This document shows positions 8,501-16,662 of a stretch of DNA of 64,000 nt, piece by piece. Numbering within the stretch: position 1 is the first letter of the stretch; the number at the start of each line of letters is the position of its first letter. The DNA comes from Lichenibacterium ramalinae (GTDB lineage Bacteria; Pseudomonadota; Alphaproteobacteria; Rhizobiales; Beijerinckiaceae). Under the pieces are notes generated by a model. The model worked only from the letters and a program-made list of their open reading frames with translations, made no database searches and had not been told where the DNA came from. A program made the translations under genes and the position numbers. The stretch is taken from positions 48,196-112,195 of the forward strand of contig NZ_QYBC01000005.1 in assembly GCF_004137085.1 (NCBI RefSeq), read 5' to 3'.

Positions 8501-9729
8501 TGAGCGACGAAGCCCACCCCCATGAGATCATCATCATCAAGCGCCATGCCGGCGGCCACGAGGACGGCCACCACGGCGGCGCGTGGAAGATCGCCTACGC
8601 GGATTTCGTCACCGCCATGATGGCGTTCTTCCTCGTGATGTGGCTGCTCTCGGCCAACGAGAAGACCAAGGCCGCCATCGTCAAGTATTTCAACCCGATC
8701 CAGCTCGTCGACTCGACCCCGCAGCCGCCCGGCCTCGGCGACCCCGCCGAGAAGACGCCCAGCCCCAAGAAGGCCGGCTCCAAGCCCAGCCCCGACAAGG
8801 AGGCCTCCGAGGCCAAGGAGGGCACCGAATCCGCCAAGGAGGAGAAGCCCAAAGACGAGAAGGCCAAGAAGGACGAAGCCAAGAAGGAAGAGGCCAAGAA
8901 GGAGGAGGCCAAGAAGGACGACGCCGCCCTGTTCCGGGACCCCTATGCGGCGCTGACCGAGATCGGCGCCAAGGACGCGCCGCCCTCGCGCGGCGGCACC
9001 AAGGCGCCGAACGACGGCAGCAAGGGCGGGGCCGGCACGGCCGCGGCGGCGGAAGGCAAGGGCGGCGACGCCTATCGCGATCCGTTCGACCCGCTGCCCC
9101 TGACGCCCAAGGGCGCGGTGGACGGCGCCGCCGATTCCGGACGCAGCGACGCCGATCTGTCGGCCGCCGGCCCCGCCGCTCCGCCGGCCGCCGCCGACGC
9201 CCGCCCGGCGGCCGAGCCCTCGGCCGCGCTCTCGACCGCGCCCTTGCCGGCCGAGCCCGCGGCCCGCGCGGCCGAGCTCAAGGCGCGGATCGATGCGCTG
9301 GCCAAGTCGGTGGCGGCCGCCTCGGGCGGGCCCCAGCCCAAGATCGACGTGAAGGCCACGCCGGAAGGCGTGCTGATCGGCCTGACCGACGACGCCAGGT
9401 TCTCGATGTTCGCCAGCGCTTCCGCCGAGCCCTCGCCCCGCACCGTCACGCTGATGGCGAAGATCGGGCGGCTGCTGAAGGGCCAGAAGGGCCGCATCGT
9501 GCTGCGCGGCTACACGGACAGCCGCCGGTACCGCTCCGACACCTACGACAACTGGCGCCTCTCGTCGGCGCGGGCCGACATGGCGCATTACATGCTCGTG
9601 CGCGGCGGGGTCGAGGATGCGCGCTTCGAGCGGATCGAGGGCTATGCCGACCGCCAGCTCCGCAACGTCAAGGATCCCGAGAGCCCCGAGAACCGCCGCA
9701 TCGAGATCCTGCTGAGGGACGTGCCATGA
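8500..9729 (+). CDS. motB: Flagellar motor stator protein MotB
   Basis: Stator subunit that anchors the proton channel to peptidoglycan. About 409 aa. The single transmembrane helix IAYADFVTAMMAFFLVMWLL (31-50) carries the essential proton-binding Asp at residue 35. A long charged linker follows (about 95-150) with repeated AKKEE/AKKDE units, then a Pro/Ala segment. The C-terminal OmpA-like peptidoglycan-binding domain is at about 275-405 (RIVLRGYTDSRRYRSDTYDN, NRRIEILL). The start may be ATG 8497 or 8500, both overlapping the upstream stop; 8500 gives the usual MSDE-type N-terminus. motA is not in this window. Confidence 0.95.
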   Translation: MSDEAHPHEIIIIKRHAGGHEDGHHGGAWKIAYADFVTAMMAFFLVMWLLSANEKTKAAIVKYFNPIQLVDSTPQPPGLGDPAEKTPSPKKAGSKPSPDKEASEAKEGTESAKEEKPKDEKAKKDEAKKEEAKKEEAKKDDAALFRDPYAALTEIGAKDAPPSRGGTKAPNDGSKGGAGTAAAAEGKGGDAYRDPFDPLPLTPKGAVDGAADSGRSDADLSAAGPAAPPAAADARPAAEPSAALSTAPLPAEPAARAAELKARIDALAKSVAAASGGPQPKIDVKATPEGVLIGLTDDARFSMFASASAEPSPRTVTLMAKIGRLLKGQKGRIVLRGYTDSRRYRSDTYDNWRLSSARADMAHYMLVRGGVEDARFERIEGYADRQLRNVKDPESPENRRIEILLRDVP

Positions 9730-11057
9730 TGCTTCGCGCCAGCGCCGCGGTCGGCGGCGCGCCGACTTCCAAATTCGCCGCCATCGGCGGCGCGCTGATG
9801 CTGGGCCTCGCCCTGCTGACGCCGGCGCGCGGCGCCGAGGCCACGCCCGGCGAGGGCCACGCGGACAAGGTGGCCGCGGCCCCGGAATCGGCGCGGGCCG
9901 CGGCCGAGCCGCCGGCCGGCGCCAGCCTCGCCCCCTACCAGGCCGTCCGGTCGCTGCAGGCGTTGCAGGACCAGGTGGCCCACGGCAACACGGCCGCCCA
10001 AGCCGCCCAGGCCAGGATGCTGACCCATGTCGCGGCGGTCTTCGCCGAGGCCGATCCCGCGGTGTGGAAGGAGCCGCGCAACGCGGGCGCCGCCGCGCTC
10101 TACCTGTTCAGCGCCGGGCGCGCCGGCACGGTGCGGGACCTGATGGCGCGGGGCGCGGTGTTCCCGGCCGACGGGGACCGGCTCGTGAAGGGCGCGCTGG
10201 CCTATGCCGAGGGCCAGGACGAGATCGCCCGCGGGCTGCTCGGCAAGCTGGATCCCCGAGCGCTGCCGCGGGGGCTCGGGGGGCACCTCGCCCTCGTCCT
10301 GGCGACGCTCTTCGCCGACAAGGATCCCGCCAAGGCCGGCGCCATGCTGGACACGGCCCGCCTGCTCGTGCCGGGCACGCTGGTGGAGGAGGCGGCGCTG
10401 CGCCGGCAGATCTTCCTGCTGGCCGAAACCGCCTCGATCGAGAAGTTCACGGCGCTGTCGCGCCAATACATCCGCCGTTTCCGCGGCTCGGTCTTCGCCG
10501 CCAACTTCAAGGGGCGGCTGACCTCCTTCGCGGTTCGGCTGGCCGTGGCGGGCGACGTGGCGCAGCTCGGCACGCTGGATCCGATCTTCGCCGAACTGCC
10601 CCAGGGCGAGCGGCGCGCCCTCTATCTCACCCTGTCGCGCGACGCGCTGCTGGCCGGCCGGGCCGAGGCCGCCCGCTACGCGGCGGCGCGTGCCGCGGCC
10701 CTGTCGCCCGGGCCGGCCGAGGCCGAACGCGCCCGGCTCTACGCGGCCGCGGCGGGCGCCGCCTCCGACGCGGCCCCGGCGGCGCGCGCGACCTTGACGG
10801 CGCTCGACGGCGCCCGGCTGCCGCCGCGCGACGCCGAGCTGCGCGATGCCGCCGTGGTGGTCGCCGCTTCCGTCGACGGCGGGCTCGGCGACCATGGGCA
10901 GGAGCTGGGGCGCGACGGCCCCGCGGCCGACAGCGCCGCCGCCCTGCTGATCGACCGCGCCCACCGCGCCATGGCGGCCGGCGATGCCCTCCTGGCGCCC
11001 GGTGCCGGCCGGTCCGTGCCGGGCGCCCCCGTTCCGGCAGCCGGAGGAACGCCATGA
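9729..11057 (+). CDS. motC: MotC, periplasmic motility protein of rhizobial type
   Basis: 442-aa predicted periplasmic protein with an N-terminal signal or membrane segment (FAAIGGALMLGLALLTPARG, about 16-35). In Sinorhizobium MotC is a periplasmic protein required for motor torque and thought to act with MotB at the stator. The body contains helical repeat-like sequence (WKEPRNAGAAALYLFSAGRA; LFADKDPAKAGAMLDTARLL), consistent with the tetratricopeptide-like fold reported for the family. It lies exactly in the rhizobial order motB-motC-fliK/motD. It overlaps motB (stop 9727-9729) and the next gene (ATGA), so the three are translationally coupled. ATG 9726 is an alternative start. Confidence 0.88.
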   Translation: MLRASAAVGGAPTSKFAAIGGALMLGLALLTPARGAEATPGEGHADKVAAAPESARAAAEPPAGASLAPYQAVRSLQALQDQVAHGNTAAQAAQARMLTHVAAVFAEADPAVWKEPRNAGAAALYLFSAGRAGTVRDLMARGAVFPADGDRLVKGALAYAEGQDEIARGLLGKLDPRALPRGLGGHLALVLATLFADKDPAKAGAMLDTARLLVPGTLVEEAALRRQIFLLAETASIEKFTALSRQYIRRFRGSVFAANFKGRLTSFAVRLAVAGDVAQLGTLDPIFAELPQGERRALYLTLSRDALLAGRAEAARYAAARAAALSPGPAEAERARLYAAAAGAASDAAPAARATLTALDGARLPPRDAELRDAAVVVAASVDGGLGDHGQELGRDGPAADSAAALLIDRAHRAMAAGDALLAPGAGRSVPGAPVPAAGGTP

Positions 11058-12781
11058 ACGCCGAGGTTTCCTTTATTTCGGCGGGCGCCGCCGGTGCCGG
11101 CGGCTGGCCGCAGGGTCCGGGAAACCCCGCCGCCGTCCCGTCCGAGGCCGCCGCCAGCTTCGGTGGCCTCCTCGACACGATGGCGCGGGGCGGGGCGGCC
11201 GCGCCCCCGGCCGCAGCGAAGACGGTCGCGGCTCCCGCCGCCACCGCCGCCGCGCCCGCGGCTCCGGACGCCGCGGCCGCCGCCGCCGCCGCGGCCCTGT
11301 CGGCGGACCTCGCCGCCGCCGCCGGGGCCACGCGCCGCGCCGCGCCCGCGGCCGCAGCCCCCGACGATGCGGACGCCGGCGCGGACGGCGCGGCGGAGGC
11401 GGACGATGCGCCGCCCGCGGACGCCGCCGCGGCCCCATCCGCCACCCCTGCCGCCGCCCTGGACCTCACGGCGCTCGCCCAGGCCGTGCTGATGACCGCA
11501 CCGCCGCAACAGGCGCCGACTCCGGCCACGCCCGCCTCATCGGCTTCGGCCGCCACCCCGGCCGTCTCTGCCACCACCGCCGCTGCGGCCGCCGCCACCG
11601 CTGCGGCCGTAGCAGCCCCTGCCGCGGCAGCCTCTGCCGCAGCGACTCCGGCCGCCCCGGCGATCGTCGGGGCCGCGACGGCCGGATCCCCTGGGAGCCC
11701 TCCGGGAAGCAGCGAAGGCGGCTCTCAAGACAGCGTCGGAGACAGCTCCCGAAGCGGCGCGCCCGGCGCCGCGACCCCGGCCACGGCCCCGGTGGCTGCA
11801 GGCGCGGCGCCGGCCGCGCCCGCACCGGCCGGTCCGCCTGTCGTGCCCGCGACCGCGGCTCCCGCCGCCATCCCGGCCTCCGCGGCTCCCGCCGCTGCCG
11901 GCGCTGCTCCCGCCGCGACCGTTTCCGCACCCGCTCCGGTGTCGGCCAAGCCGTCGACGGCCGGCAAGGCGGCTGGAGCCGCGGCCCGTGCGGCCGATGC
12001 CGCCGCGGCGCCGCCGGCCGCCTCGGACATCGTGACACCGGGCGGCATCGCGCCGGTGCAGGCCGGGCGGGCGACGTCGGCCGATGGTGATGCCGATGGC
12101 GATGCCGACGCCGACAGTCCAGCGCTCCCGGCGCCGGCCGGAACCGATGCTGGCGCCACCGCGGCGGCCGCGGCGCTCCTGCCGGACGCCGCTGCGCTCG
12201 GGGCCGGCGCGGCGAGCCAGCAGGTCGCCTCCGCCCTGGCCGCCCTGGCGGGATCGTCGGCGCCGAACGATGCCGGCACGACGGAGGCCGCCCCTCCCGC
12301 GTCCGCGACGGCCGATGTGCGGACCGGCCCCACCCCGGGGTCGATCCGCACCACGTTGGACGGCGGCCGCGAAGTGGTGGTGAAGCTCGACCCGGAGCAT
12401 CTCGGCAGCGTTTCGATCAGGCTCAGGATGACGGGCGGCCAGGTGGACGTGAGCATCACGGTGTCGGACCCCCACACGCTGGAGGTCCTCAACCGCGACC
12501 GCCACCTGCTCACGGCCGCGGTCGCCTCGGCCGGCCTCGGCGGGGACGGGTTGAAGCTGTCCCAGGGCACGCCCGATGCGGGTTCGCCGCCGGCGGCGTC
12601 GGGCACCGGCACCGATGCCGGCGCGGGCCGGTCGCAGGACCGCGGCACCTCGGCCTCGGGCGAGCCGTCCGGCGGCCGGCGCCGCGACACCCGCTCCCCT
12701 TCCACCCCCTCCAGCGATGACGCGAGCGATGACGTCAGCCCCACGCCCCCGCCGACCCGGACCGGCGCCCTCTATGTGTGA
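11054..12781 (+). CDS. fliK: Flagellar hook-length control protein FliK (rhizobial MotD)
   Basis: Secreted molecular ruler that sets hook length and triggers the export substrate switch. 575 aa, overwhelmingly Ala/Pro with low complexity for the first ~420 residues, which matches the disordered ruler region. The conserved hook-length control domain lies near the C-terminus (about 429-510): VVVKLDPEHLGSVSIRLRMT and VLNRDRHLLTAAV. In Sinorhizobium the protein first named MotD at this position was shown to be FliK. ATG 11054 overlaps the motC stop by four bases. Its own 3' end overlaps the next gene by eight bases. Confidence 0.9.
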   Translation: MNAEVSFISAGAAGAGGWPQGPGNPAAVPSEAAASFGGLLDTMARGGAAAPPAAAKTVAAPAATAAAPAAPDAAAAAAAAALSADLAAAAGATRRAAPAAAAPDDADAGADGAAEADDAPPADAAAAPSATPAAALDLTALAQAVLMTAPPQQAPTPATPASSASAATPAVSATTAAAAAATAAAVAAPAAAASAAATPAAPAIVGAATAGSPGSPPGSSEGGSQDSVGDSSRSGAPGAATPATAPVAAGAAPAAPAPAGPPVVPATAAPAAIPASAAPAAAGAAPAATVSAPAPVSAKPSTAGKAAGAAARAADAAAAPPAASDIVTPGGIAPVQAGRATSADGDADGDADADSPALPAPAGTDAGATAAAAALLPDAAALGAGAASQQVASALAALAGSSAPNDAGTTEAAPPASATADVRTGPTPGSIRTTLDGGREVVVKLDPEHLGSVSIRLRMTGGQVDVSITVSDPHTLEVLNRDRHLLTAAVASAGLGGDGLKLSQGTPDAGSPPAASGTGTDAGAGRSQDRGTSASGEPSGGRRRDTRSPSTPSSDDASDDVSPTPPPTRTGALYV

Positions 12782-13583
12782 GCGCCCTGCCTTCCGGGCC
12801 GCACTGGCCTGGCTCGGCCTCGCGCTGGCCGGCGCGGCACCGGCCCTGGCCGGTCCCGTTCCGGCCCAGCCGGCCGCTCCGGCCCAGCCGGCAGCGCCGG
12901 GCCAGCCTGCGTTCGCGGGCCAGCCCGCAGTGGCGGGCCAGCCCGCAGTGGCGGGCCAGCCCGCAGTGGCGGGCCAGCCCGCAGTGGCGGGTCAGCCCGC
13001 AGTGGCGGGCCAGCCCGCAGTGGCGGGCCAGCCCGCAGTGGCGGGCCAGCCCGCAGTGGCGGGCCAGCCCGCAGTGGCGGGCCAGCATATCTGCGAAGCC
13101 CAGGTGGCCGCCGCCGCCAAGCGATACGATATCCCGCTTGCGGTGTTCTACGCCGTCGGCCTGCTCGAAACCGGCGGCCGCAACGGCCTTCAGCCCTACA
13201 CGATGAACATCGAGGGCCGCTCGGCCCCCAACCCCAGCCTGTCGGCGGCCCTCGCCACCTTCGAGGCGGCGCATCGGCGCGGCGCATCGTTGATCGACAT
13301 CGGCTGCATGCAGATCAACTACCGCTGGCACGGCAAGAACTTCGCATCCGTGACCGAGATGTTCGATCCCGCCCACAATGTCGATTATGCGGCGCGCTTC
13401 CTGCGGGAGCTCAAGACGCGCGAGAAGACCTGGACGCTGGCGGTCGCCCGCTACAATGCCGGTCCCAACAACAATGCCGCGCAGAAACAATACGTCTGCG
13501 GCGTGATCCGCAAGATGGTCAACAGCGGATTCGGCTCTTGGACGACGAATGCTCGGGCGTTCTGCGGGGAGCCGGCGGTCTGA
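12774..13583 (+). CDS. Flagellar-operon lytic transglycosylase with AGQPAV repeat linker
   Basis: 269-aa secreted murein hydrolase, probably opening peptidoglycan for rod/hook assembly. It has a signal peptide (about 7-27, AALAWLGLALAGAAPALA). A Pro/Ala/Gln linker at about 48-104 is made of nine in-frame AGQPAV hexapeptides. An SLT goose-type transglycosylase domain follows from about 105. The catalytic Glu is E132 in the LLETGG motif, and the family motifs IGCMQINYRWH and VARYNAGP are present. The equivalent gene in the Sinorhizobium motility cluster (between motD and flgE) is also a predicted transglycosylase. ATG 12774 lies inside the end of fliK. The repeat array is the odd feature: it makes linker length potentially variable between strains. 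Confidence 0.9.
   Translation: MCERPAFRAALAWLGLALAGAAPALAGPVPAQPAAPAQPAAPGQPAFAGQPAVAGQPAVAGQPAVAGQPAVAGQPAVAGQPAVAGQPAVAGQPAVAGQPAVAGQHICEAQVAAAAKRYDIPLAVFYAVGLLETGGRNGLQPYTMNIEGRSAPNPSLSAALATFEAAHRRGASLIDIGCMQINYRWHGKNFASVTEMFDPAHNVDYAARFLRELKTREKTWTLAVARYNAGPNNNAAQKQYVCGVIRKMVNSGFGSWTTNARAFCGEPAV
12915..13085 (+). repeat. 18-bp in-frame minisatellite, nine copies plus half
   Basis: Nine consecutive units of GCGGGCCAGCCCGCAGTG run from 12915 to 13076, followed by a half unit to 13085. Only the fifth unit differs (C to T in GCGGGTCAG), and this change is silent. Each unit encodes AGQPAV. The near identity at third positions means recent expansion by slippage or recombination, not conserved protein sequence. 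The array sits between the signal peptide and the catalytic domain of the transglycosylase. Confidence 0.95.
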
Positions 13584-13617
13584 GGCCGACGGAAATCCGG
13601 CGGGAAAATTTTGTCGT

Positions 13618-13646
13618 TAACTTTAAATCATTCCTTCGACGATAGC
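13618..13646 (+). promoter_or_regulatory. Possible promoter for flgE
   Basis: In the 164-base gap between the transglycosylase and flgE, TTAACT (13618-13623) and GATAGC (13641-13646) are 17 bases apart inside an unusually AT-rich stretch (TTTTGTCGTTAACTTTAAAT). This resembles a weak sigma70-type promoter. It would give a leader of about 95 bases containing the hairpin at 13675. The assignment is tentative. Confidence 0.35.
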
Positions 13647-13674
13647 TTGGCGACATCGACGAAGGTCCACCGCC

Positions 13675-13697
13675 GGCCAGGGAACGCTTCCCTGGCC
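13675..13697 (+). other. Perfect hairpin in the flgE leader
   Basis: GGCCAGGGAA and TTCCCTGGCC form a perfect 10-bp stem around a CGC loop, ending 50 bases before the flgE ATG. No T-tract follows. It is either a terminator lacking a U-run for the upstream genes or a structured 5' leader of the hook gene. Confidence 0.7.
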
Positions 13698-13747
13698 CCG
13701 GGCTCCGGACCTCCTCAACGACATGCTGTCAAGAAGGCCGCTCGTTC

Positions 13748-15118
13748 ATGAGTCTCTTCGGAACCCTCAACACCGGTGTGTCCGGCATGGCTGCCCAGGC
13801 CAACCTGCTGAGCACCATCGGCGACAACATCTCCAACTCGTCGACCACCGGCTACAAGCGCGCCACGACGGACTTCGAGACGGTGCTGGGCAACCAGTCG
13901 GCCAGCAGCTACACGGCGGGCAGCGTCTCGACCCAGATCCGCTACGGCGTCAGCACCCAGGGTCAGCTGACGTCGAGCACTTCCGTCACCGACCTCGCCA
14001 TCCAGGGCAACGGCTTCTTCGTCGTGCAGGGTACCAACGGGGCCACGGCGCTGACCCGCGCCGGCTCTTTCGTGCCGAACTCCGCCGGGCAGCTCGTCAA
14101 CACGGCCGGTTACTCGCTGATGGGCTACAATCTGATCGACGGATCCTCGGCCACGGTCAACGGCACCGGCGGCCTGCAGGTCATCAACCTGTCGAAGCAA
14201 TCCCTGACGGCCAACCCGACGACGGGGGGGACGATGGTGTTCAACCTCAACAGCGGCACGACAGCGGCGGCAACGGGCGAGGTACTACCCGCCGCCAACG
14301 ACCCGACTGCCACCACCGGAGCGACGACCTCGTCCGCCGCCTCGACCTTCAAGACGTCGGTCGCCGCCTATGACGACCTCGGAAATGCCGTGACGTTCGA
14401 CATCTACCTGACCAAGACGGGAACCGACACAAGCGGCAACAGCGTCTGGCAGGCGGCGGTCTACAACCAGGCCGATGCCGCAACGGGCGGGGGGTTCCCC
14501 TATACCGTGACGGCCGCCAACAAGACGAACGAACCCAACGGCCCGCTCCTCAGCCTGCAGAACCTGACCTACAGCAGCACGACCGGGAAGCTCACGAGCG
14601 CGACGGTGGGGGGGACGAAGACAGCGTCCACGACGGCCGGCCCGCTGGCCCTGACCATCCCGATCCCGGGCGGCCAAACGATGAACCTCGACATCTCGGG
14701 ATCCACCCAGCTCGCCTCGGCTTCCAACGTCACCACCGCGACCGTCAACGGCAGCGCGCCCTCGAAGCTCGACCACGTCACCATCGGCACCGACGGGACC
14801 GTGACGTCCGTCTACACGAACGGCATCCAGCAGGCGACCTACCGCATCCCGCTGGCCGACGTGCCCAGCGAGGACAACCTCACGCCCGTCAGCGGCAACG
14901 TCTACGAGCCCAACCTCGCCTCCGGCACCATGACGATCGGGACCGCCACGTCGGGGTCGCTCGGCAGCATCAAGTCGAACGAACTCGAGAACTCGACGGT
15001 CGACCTCGCCACGGAACTGACCAACATGATCTCGGCCCAGCGCTCCTACGAGGCGAACTCCAAGGTCATCCAGGCCAGCTCCGACCTGCTCAAGGTCGTC
15101 GACCAGCTGAGCGGCTGA
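13748..15118 (+). CDS. flgE: Flagellar hook protein FlgE
   Basis: 456-aa hook subunit, exported and assembled as the universal joint between rod and filament. The N-terminal flagellar rod/hook signature is clear (SLFGTLNTGVSGMAAQANLL and IGDNISNSSTTGYKR), as is LAIQGNGFFVVQG. The C-terminal D0 helix is ELTNMISAQRSYEANSKVIQ then ASSDLLKVVDQL. An AAGAAGG ribosome site lies nine bases before ATG 13748. It is the first gene of the hook-filament group, after a gap with a probable promoter and a leader hairpin. In rhizobia a regulator gene (ftcR) commonly lies between flgE and flgK. Here flgK follows after 37 bases. Confidence 0.97.
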   Translation: MSLFGTLNTGVSGMAAQANLLSTIGDNISNSSTTGYKRATTDFETVLGNQSASSYTAGSVSTQIRYGVSTQGQLTSSTSVTDLAIQGNGFFVVQGTNGATALTRAGSFVPNSAGQLVNTAGYSLMGYNLIDGSSATVNGTGGLQVINLSKQSLTANPTTGGTMVFNLNSGTTAAATGEVLPAANDPTATTGATTSSAASTFKTSVAAYDDLGNAVTFDIYLTKTGTDTSGNSVWQAAVYNQADAATGGGFPYTVTAANKTNEPNGPLLSLQNLTYSSTTGKLTSATVGGTKTASTTAGPLALTIPIPGGQTMNLDISGSTQLASASNVTTATVNGSAPSKLDHVTIGTDGTVTSVYTNGIQQATYRIPLADVPSEDNLTPVSGNVYEPNLASGTMTIGTATSGSLGSIKSNELENSTVDLATELTNMISAQRSYEANSKVIQASSDLLKVVDQLSG

Positions 15119-15155
15119 TCCCCGCCTTCGCCCGCGCCGGATTGAGGACCTCCCC

Positions 15156-16634
15156 ATGAGCCTGTCGACGACGCTGAGCATCGCGCAGAGCGCGCTCAGC
15201 ACCAATGCGGCGCTGTCGACCATCGTGTCGCGCAACATCGCGGGCGTCAACGACCCGAACTACTCGACCAAGAACGCCTCCGCCGTCACGACGTTGGACG
15301 GCGGGGTCGAGATCTCGGGGATCCGCAGCGCCACCGATACGGCGCTGTTCAACAACCTGCTCGGGGCCAAGTCCGATGCCGCTTCGGCGTCGGCCCTGTC
15401 GGAGGGGCTCGGCCAGCTCGAACAGACCCTGGGCCTGAGCTCGACGACGGCCGCGGACGGCACCTCCACGGATTCGTCCCCCGCGACCCTGCTGGGCAAC
15501 CTGACGAATGCGCTCCAGAGCTACGCCGCGTCTCCCACGCAGGCGACGCTGGGCCAAGCCGCCGTCACGGCCGCCAAGACGCTGGCCACGAGCCTCAACG
15601 CGGCATCGTCCACCGTGCAGAGCGTCCGGGCGCAGGCCGACAAGGACCTGGCCAGCGCTGTCGCGTCCGTGAACTCGCTGCTCCAGCAGTTCGGTGCCGC
15701 CAACGCGGCCGTCGTCTCGGCCAACATCGCGGGCACCGACGGCACCGACGCGCTCGACACGCGCAACACGATCCTGCAGTCGCTGTCCTCCCAACTCGGC
15801 ATCACCACGGCCGATGCCGGCAACGGCGGGCTGGCCCTCTACACCGACGGGGGCGCCACGCTCTTCCAGGGCACGGCCCGCAAGGTCTCGTTCACGCCGA
15901 CCGCCTCCTACGGCACGCACCCGGACGGCAGCGCCGTGGTCGGCAACGCCGTCCTGGTGGACGGCGTCCCGGTGACGGGAACCAGCGCCACCATGGCGTC
16001 CAAGAGCGGGGCCATCGCCGGCCTCGCCCAGCTGCGCGACACGGTCGCGGTCGATTACGGCCACCAACTCGACCAGATCGCCGGCGGGCTGATCTCGGCC
16101 TTCTCGGAAAAGGTCCAGGCCGACGGCACCTCGGTGCCGGGCCTGTTCACCGTTTCCAACGCCACCACCACGGCCTTCGCCAGCACCATCACGGTGGCGG
16201 CCAGCGTCGACCCGAGCAGGAAGGGCGACGTGACGCTGCTGCGCGACGGCGGCATCGCCGGGGCAGCCACCAAGGTCAACACCGATGCGACGGCGACCAG
16301 CTATTCAGCGCACCTGACCGCCATGCTGGCGACGCTCGACAGCGTCCGGCAGTTCGACGGCACCTCGGGCGGCGCGGCCTCCGGCACTCTGTCGGCCTAT
16401 GCGGCCTCCTCGGTGAGCTGGCTCGAGACGAACCGCCAGGCGGCCTCGACGGCCTCCACCGACAAGGCGGCGCTGGTGACGCAGACCACCACCAACCTGT
16501 CCAGCGCCACGGGCGTCAATCTCGATGAGCAGCTGAGCAAGATGCTGGACCTCGAACACTCCTACCAAGCCTCGGCCGAGCTGCTGACCACGGTGAAATC
16601 GATGCTCGATTCGCTGCTGCAGGCCGTCAACTGA
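15156..16634 (+). CDS. flgK: Hook-associated protein 1 FlgK
   Basis: 492-aa hook-filament junction protein. The N-terminal motif STTLSIAQSALSTNAALSTI with SRNIAGVNDPNYS matches the flagellar D0/D1 start (the NI.G..dp.YS pattern). A long middle region (AQADKDLASAVASVNSLLQQ, ALDTRNTILQSLSSQLGI) is typical of FlgK. The C-terminus ends with LDEQLSKMLDLEHSYQASAE and a final helix. It lies 37 bases after flgE and 28 bases before flgL on the same strand, so all three should be one transcript. Confidence 0.95.
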   Translation: MSLSTTLSIAQSALSTNAALSTIVSRNIAGVNDPNYSTKNASAVTTLDGGVEISGIRSATDTALFNNLLGAKSDAASASALSEGLGQLEQTLGLSSTTAADGTSTDSSPATLLGNLTNALQSYAASPTQATLGQAAVTAAKTLATSLNAASSTVQSVRAQADKDLASAVASVNSLLQQFGAANAAVVSANIAGTDGTDALDTRNTILQSLSSQLGITTADAGNGGLALYTDGGATLFQGTARKVSFTPTASYGTHPDGSAVVGNAVLVDGVPVTGTSATMASKSGAIAGLAQLRDTVAVDYGHQLDQIAGGLISAFSEKVQADGTSVPGLFTVSNATTTAFASTITVAASVDPSRKGDVTLLRDGGIAGAATKVNTDATATSYSAHLTAMLATLDSVRQFDGTSGGAASGTLSAYAASSVSWLETNRQAASTASTDKAALVTQTTTNLSSATGVNLDEQLSKMLDLEHSYQASAELLTTVKSMLDSLLQAVN

Positions 16635-16662
16635 CCGGTCGTCCGGCGCGCGGGAGATCCCC

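Noticed and set aside
11041-12781. Several 100-340 aa frames overlapping fliK on both strands
   Set aside because: fliK is an Ala/Pro low-complexity gene, so all frames stay open. Only the frame with the C-terminal hook-length domain is supported.
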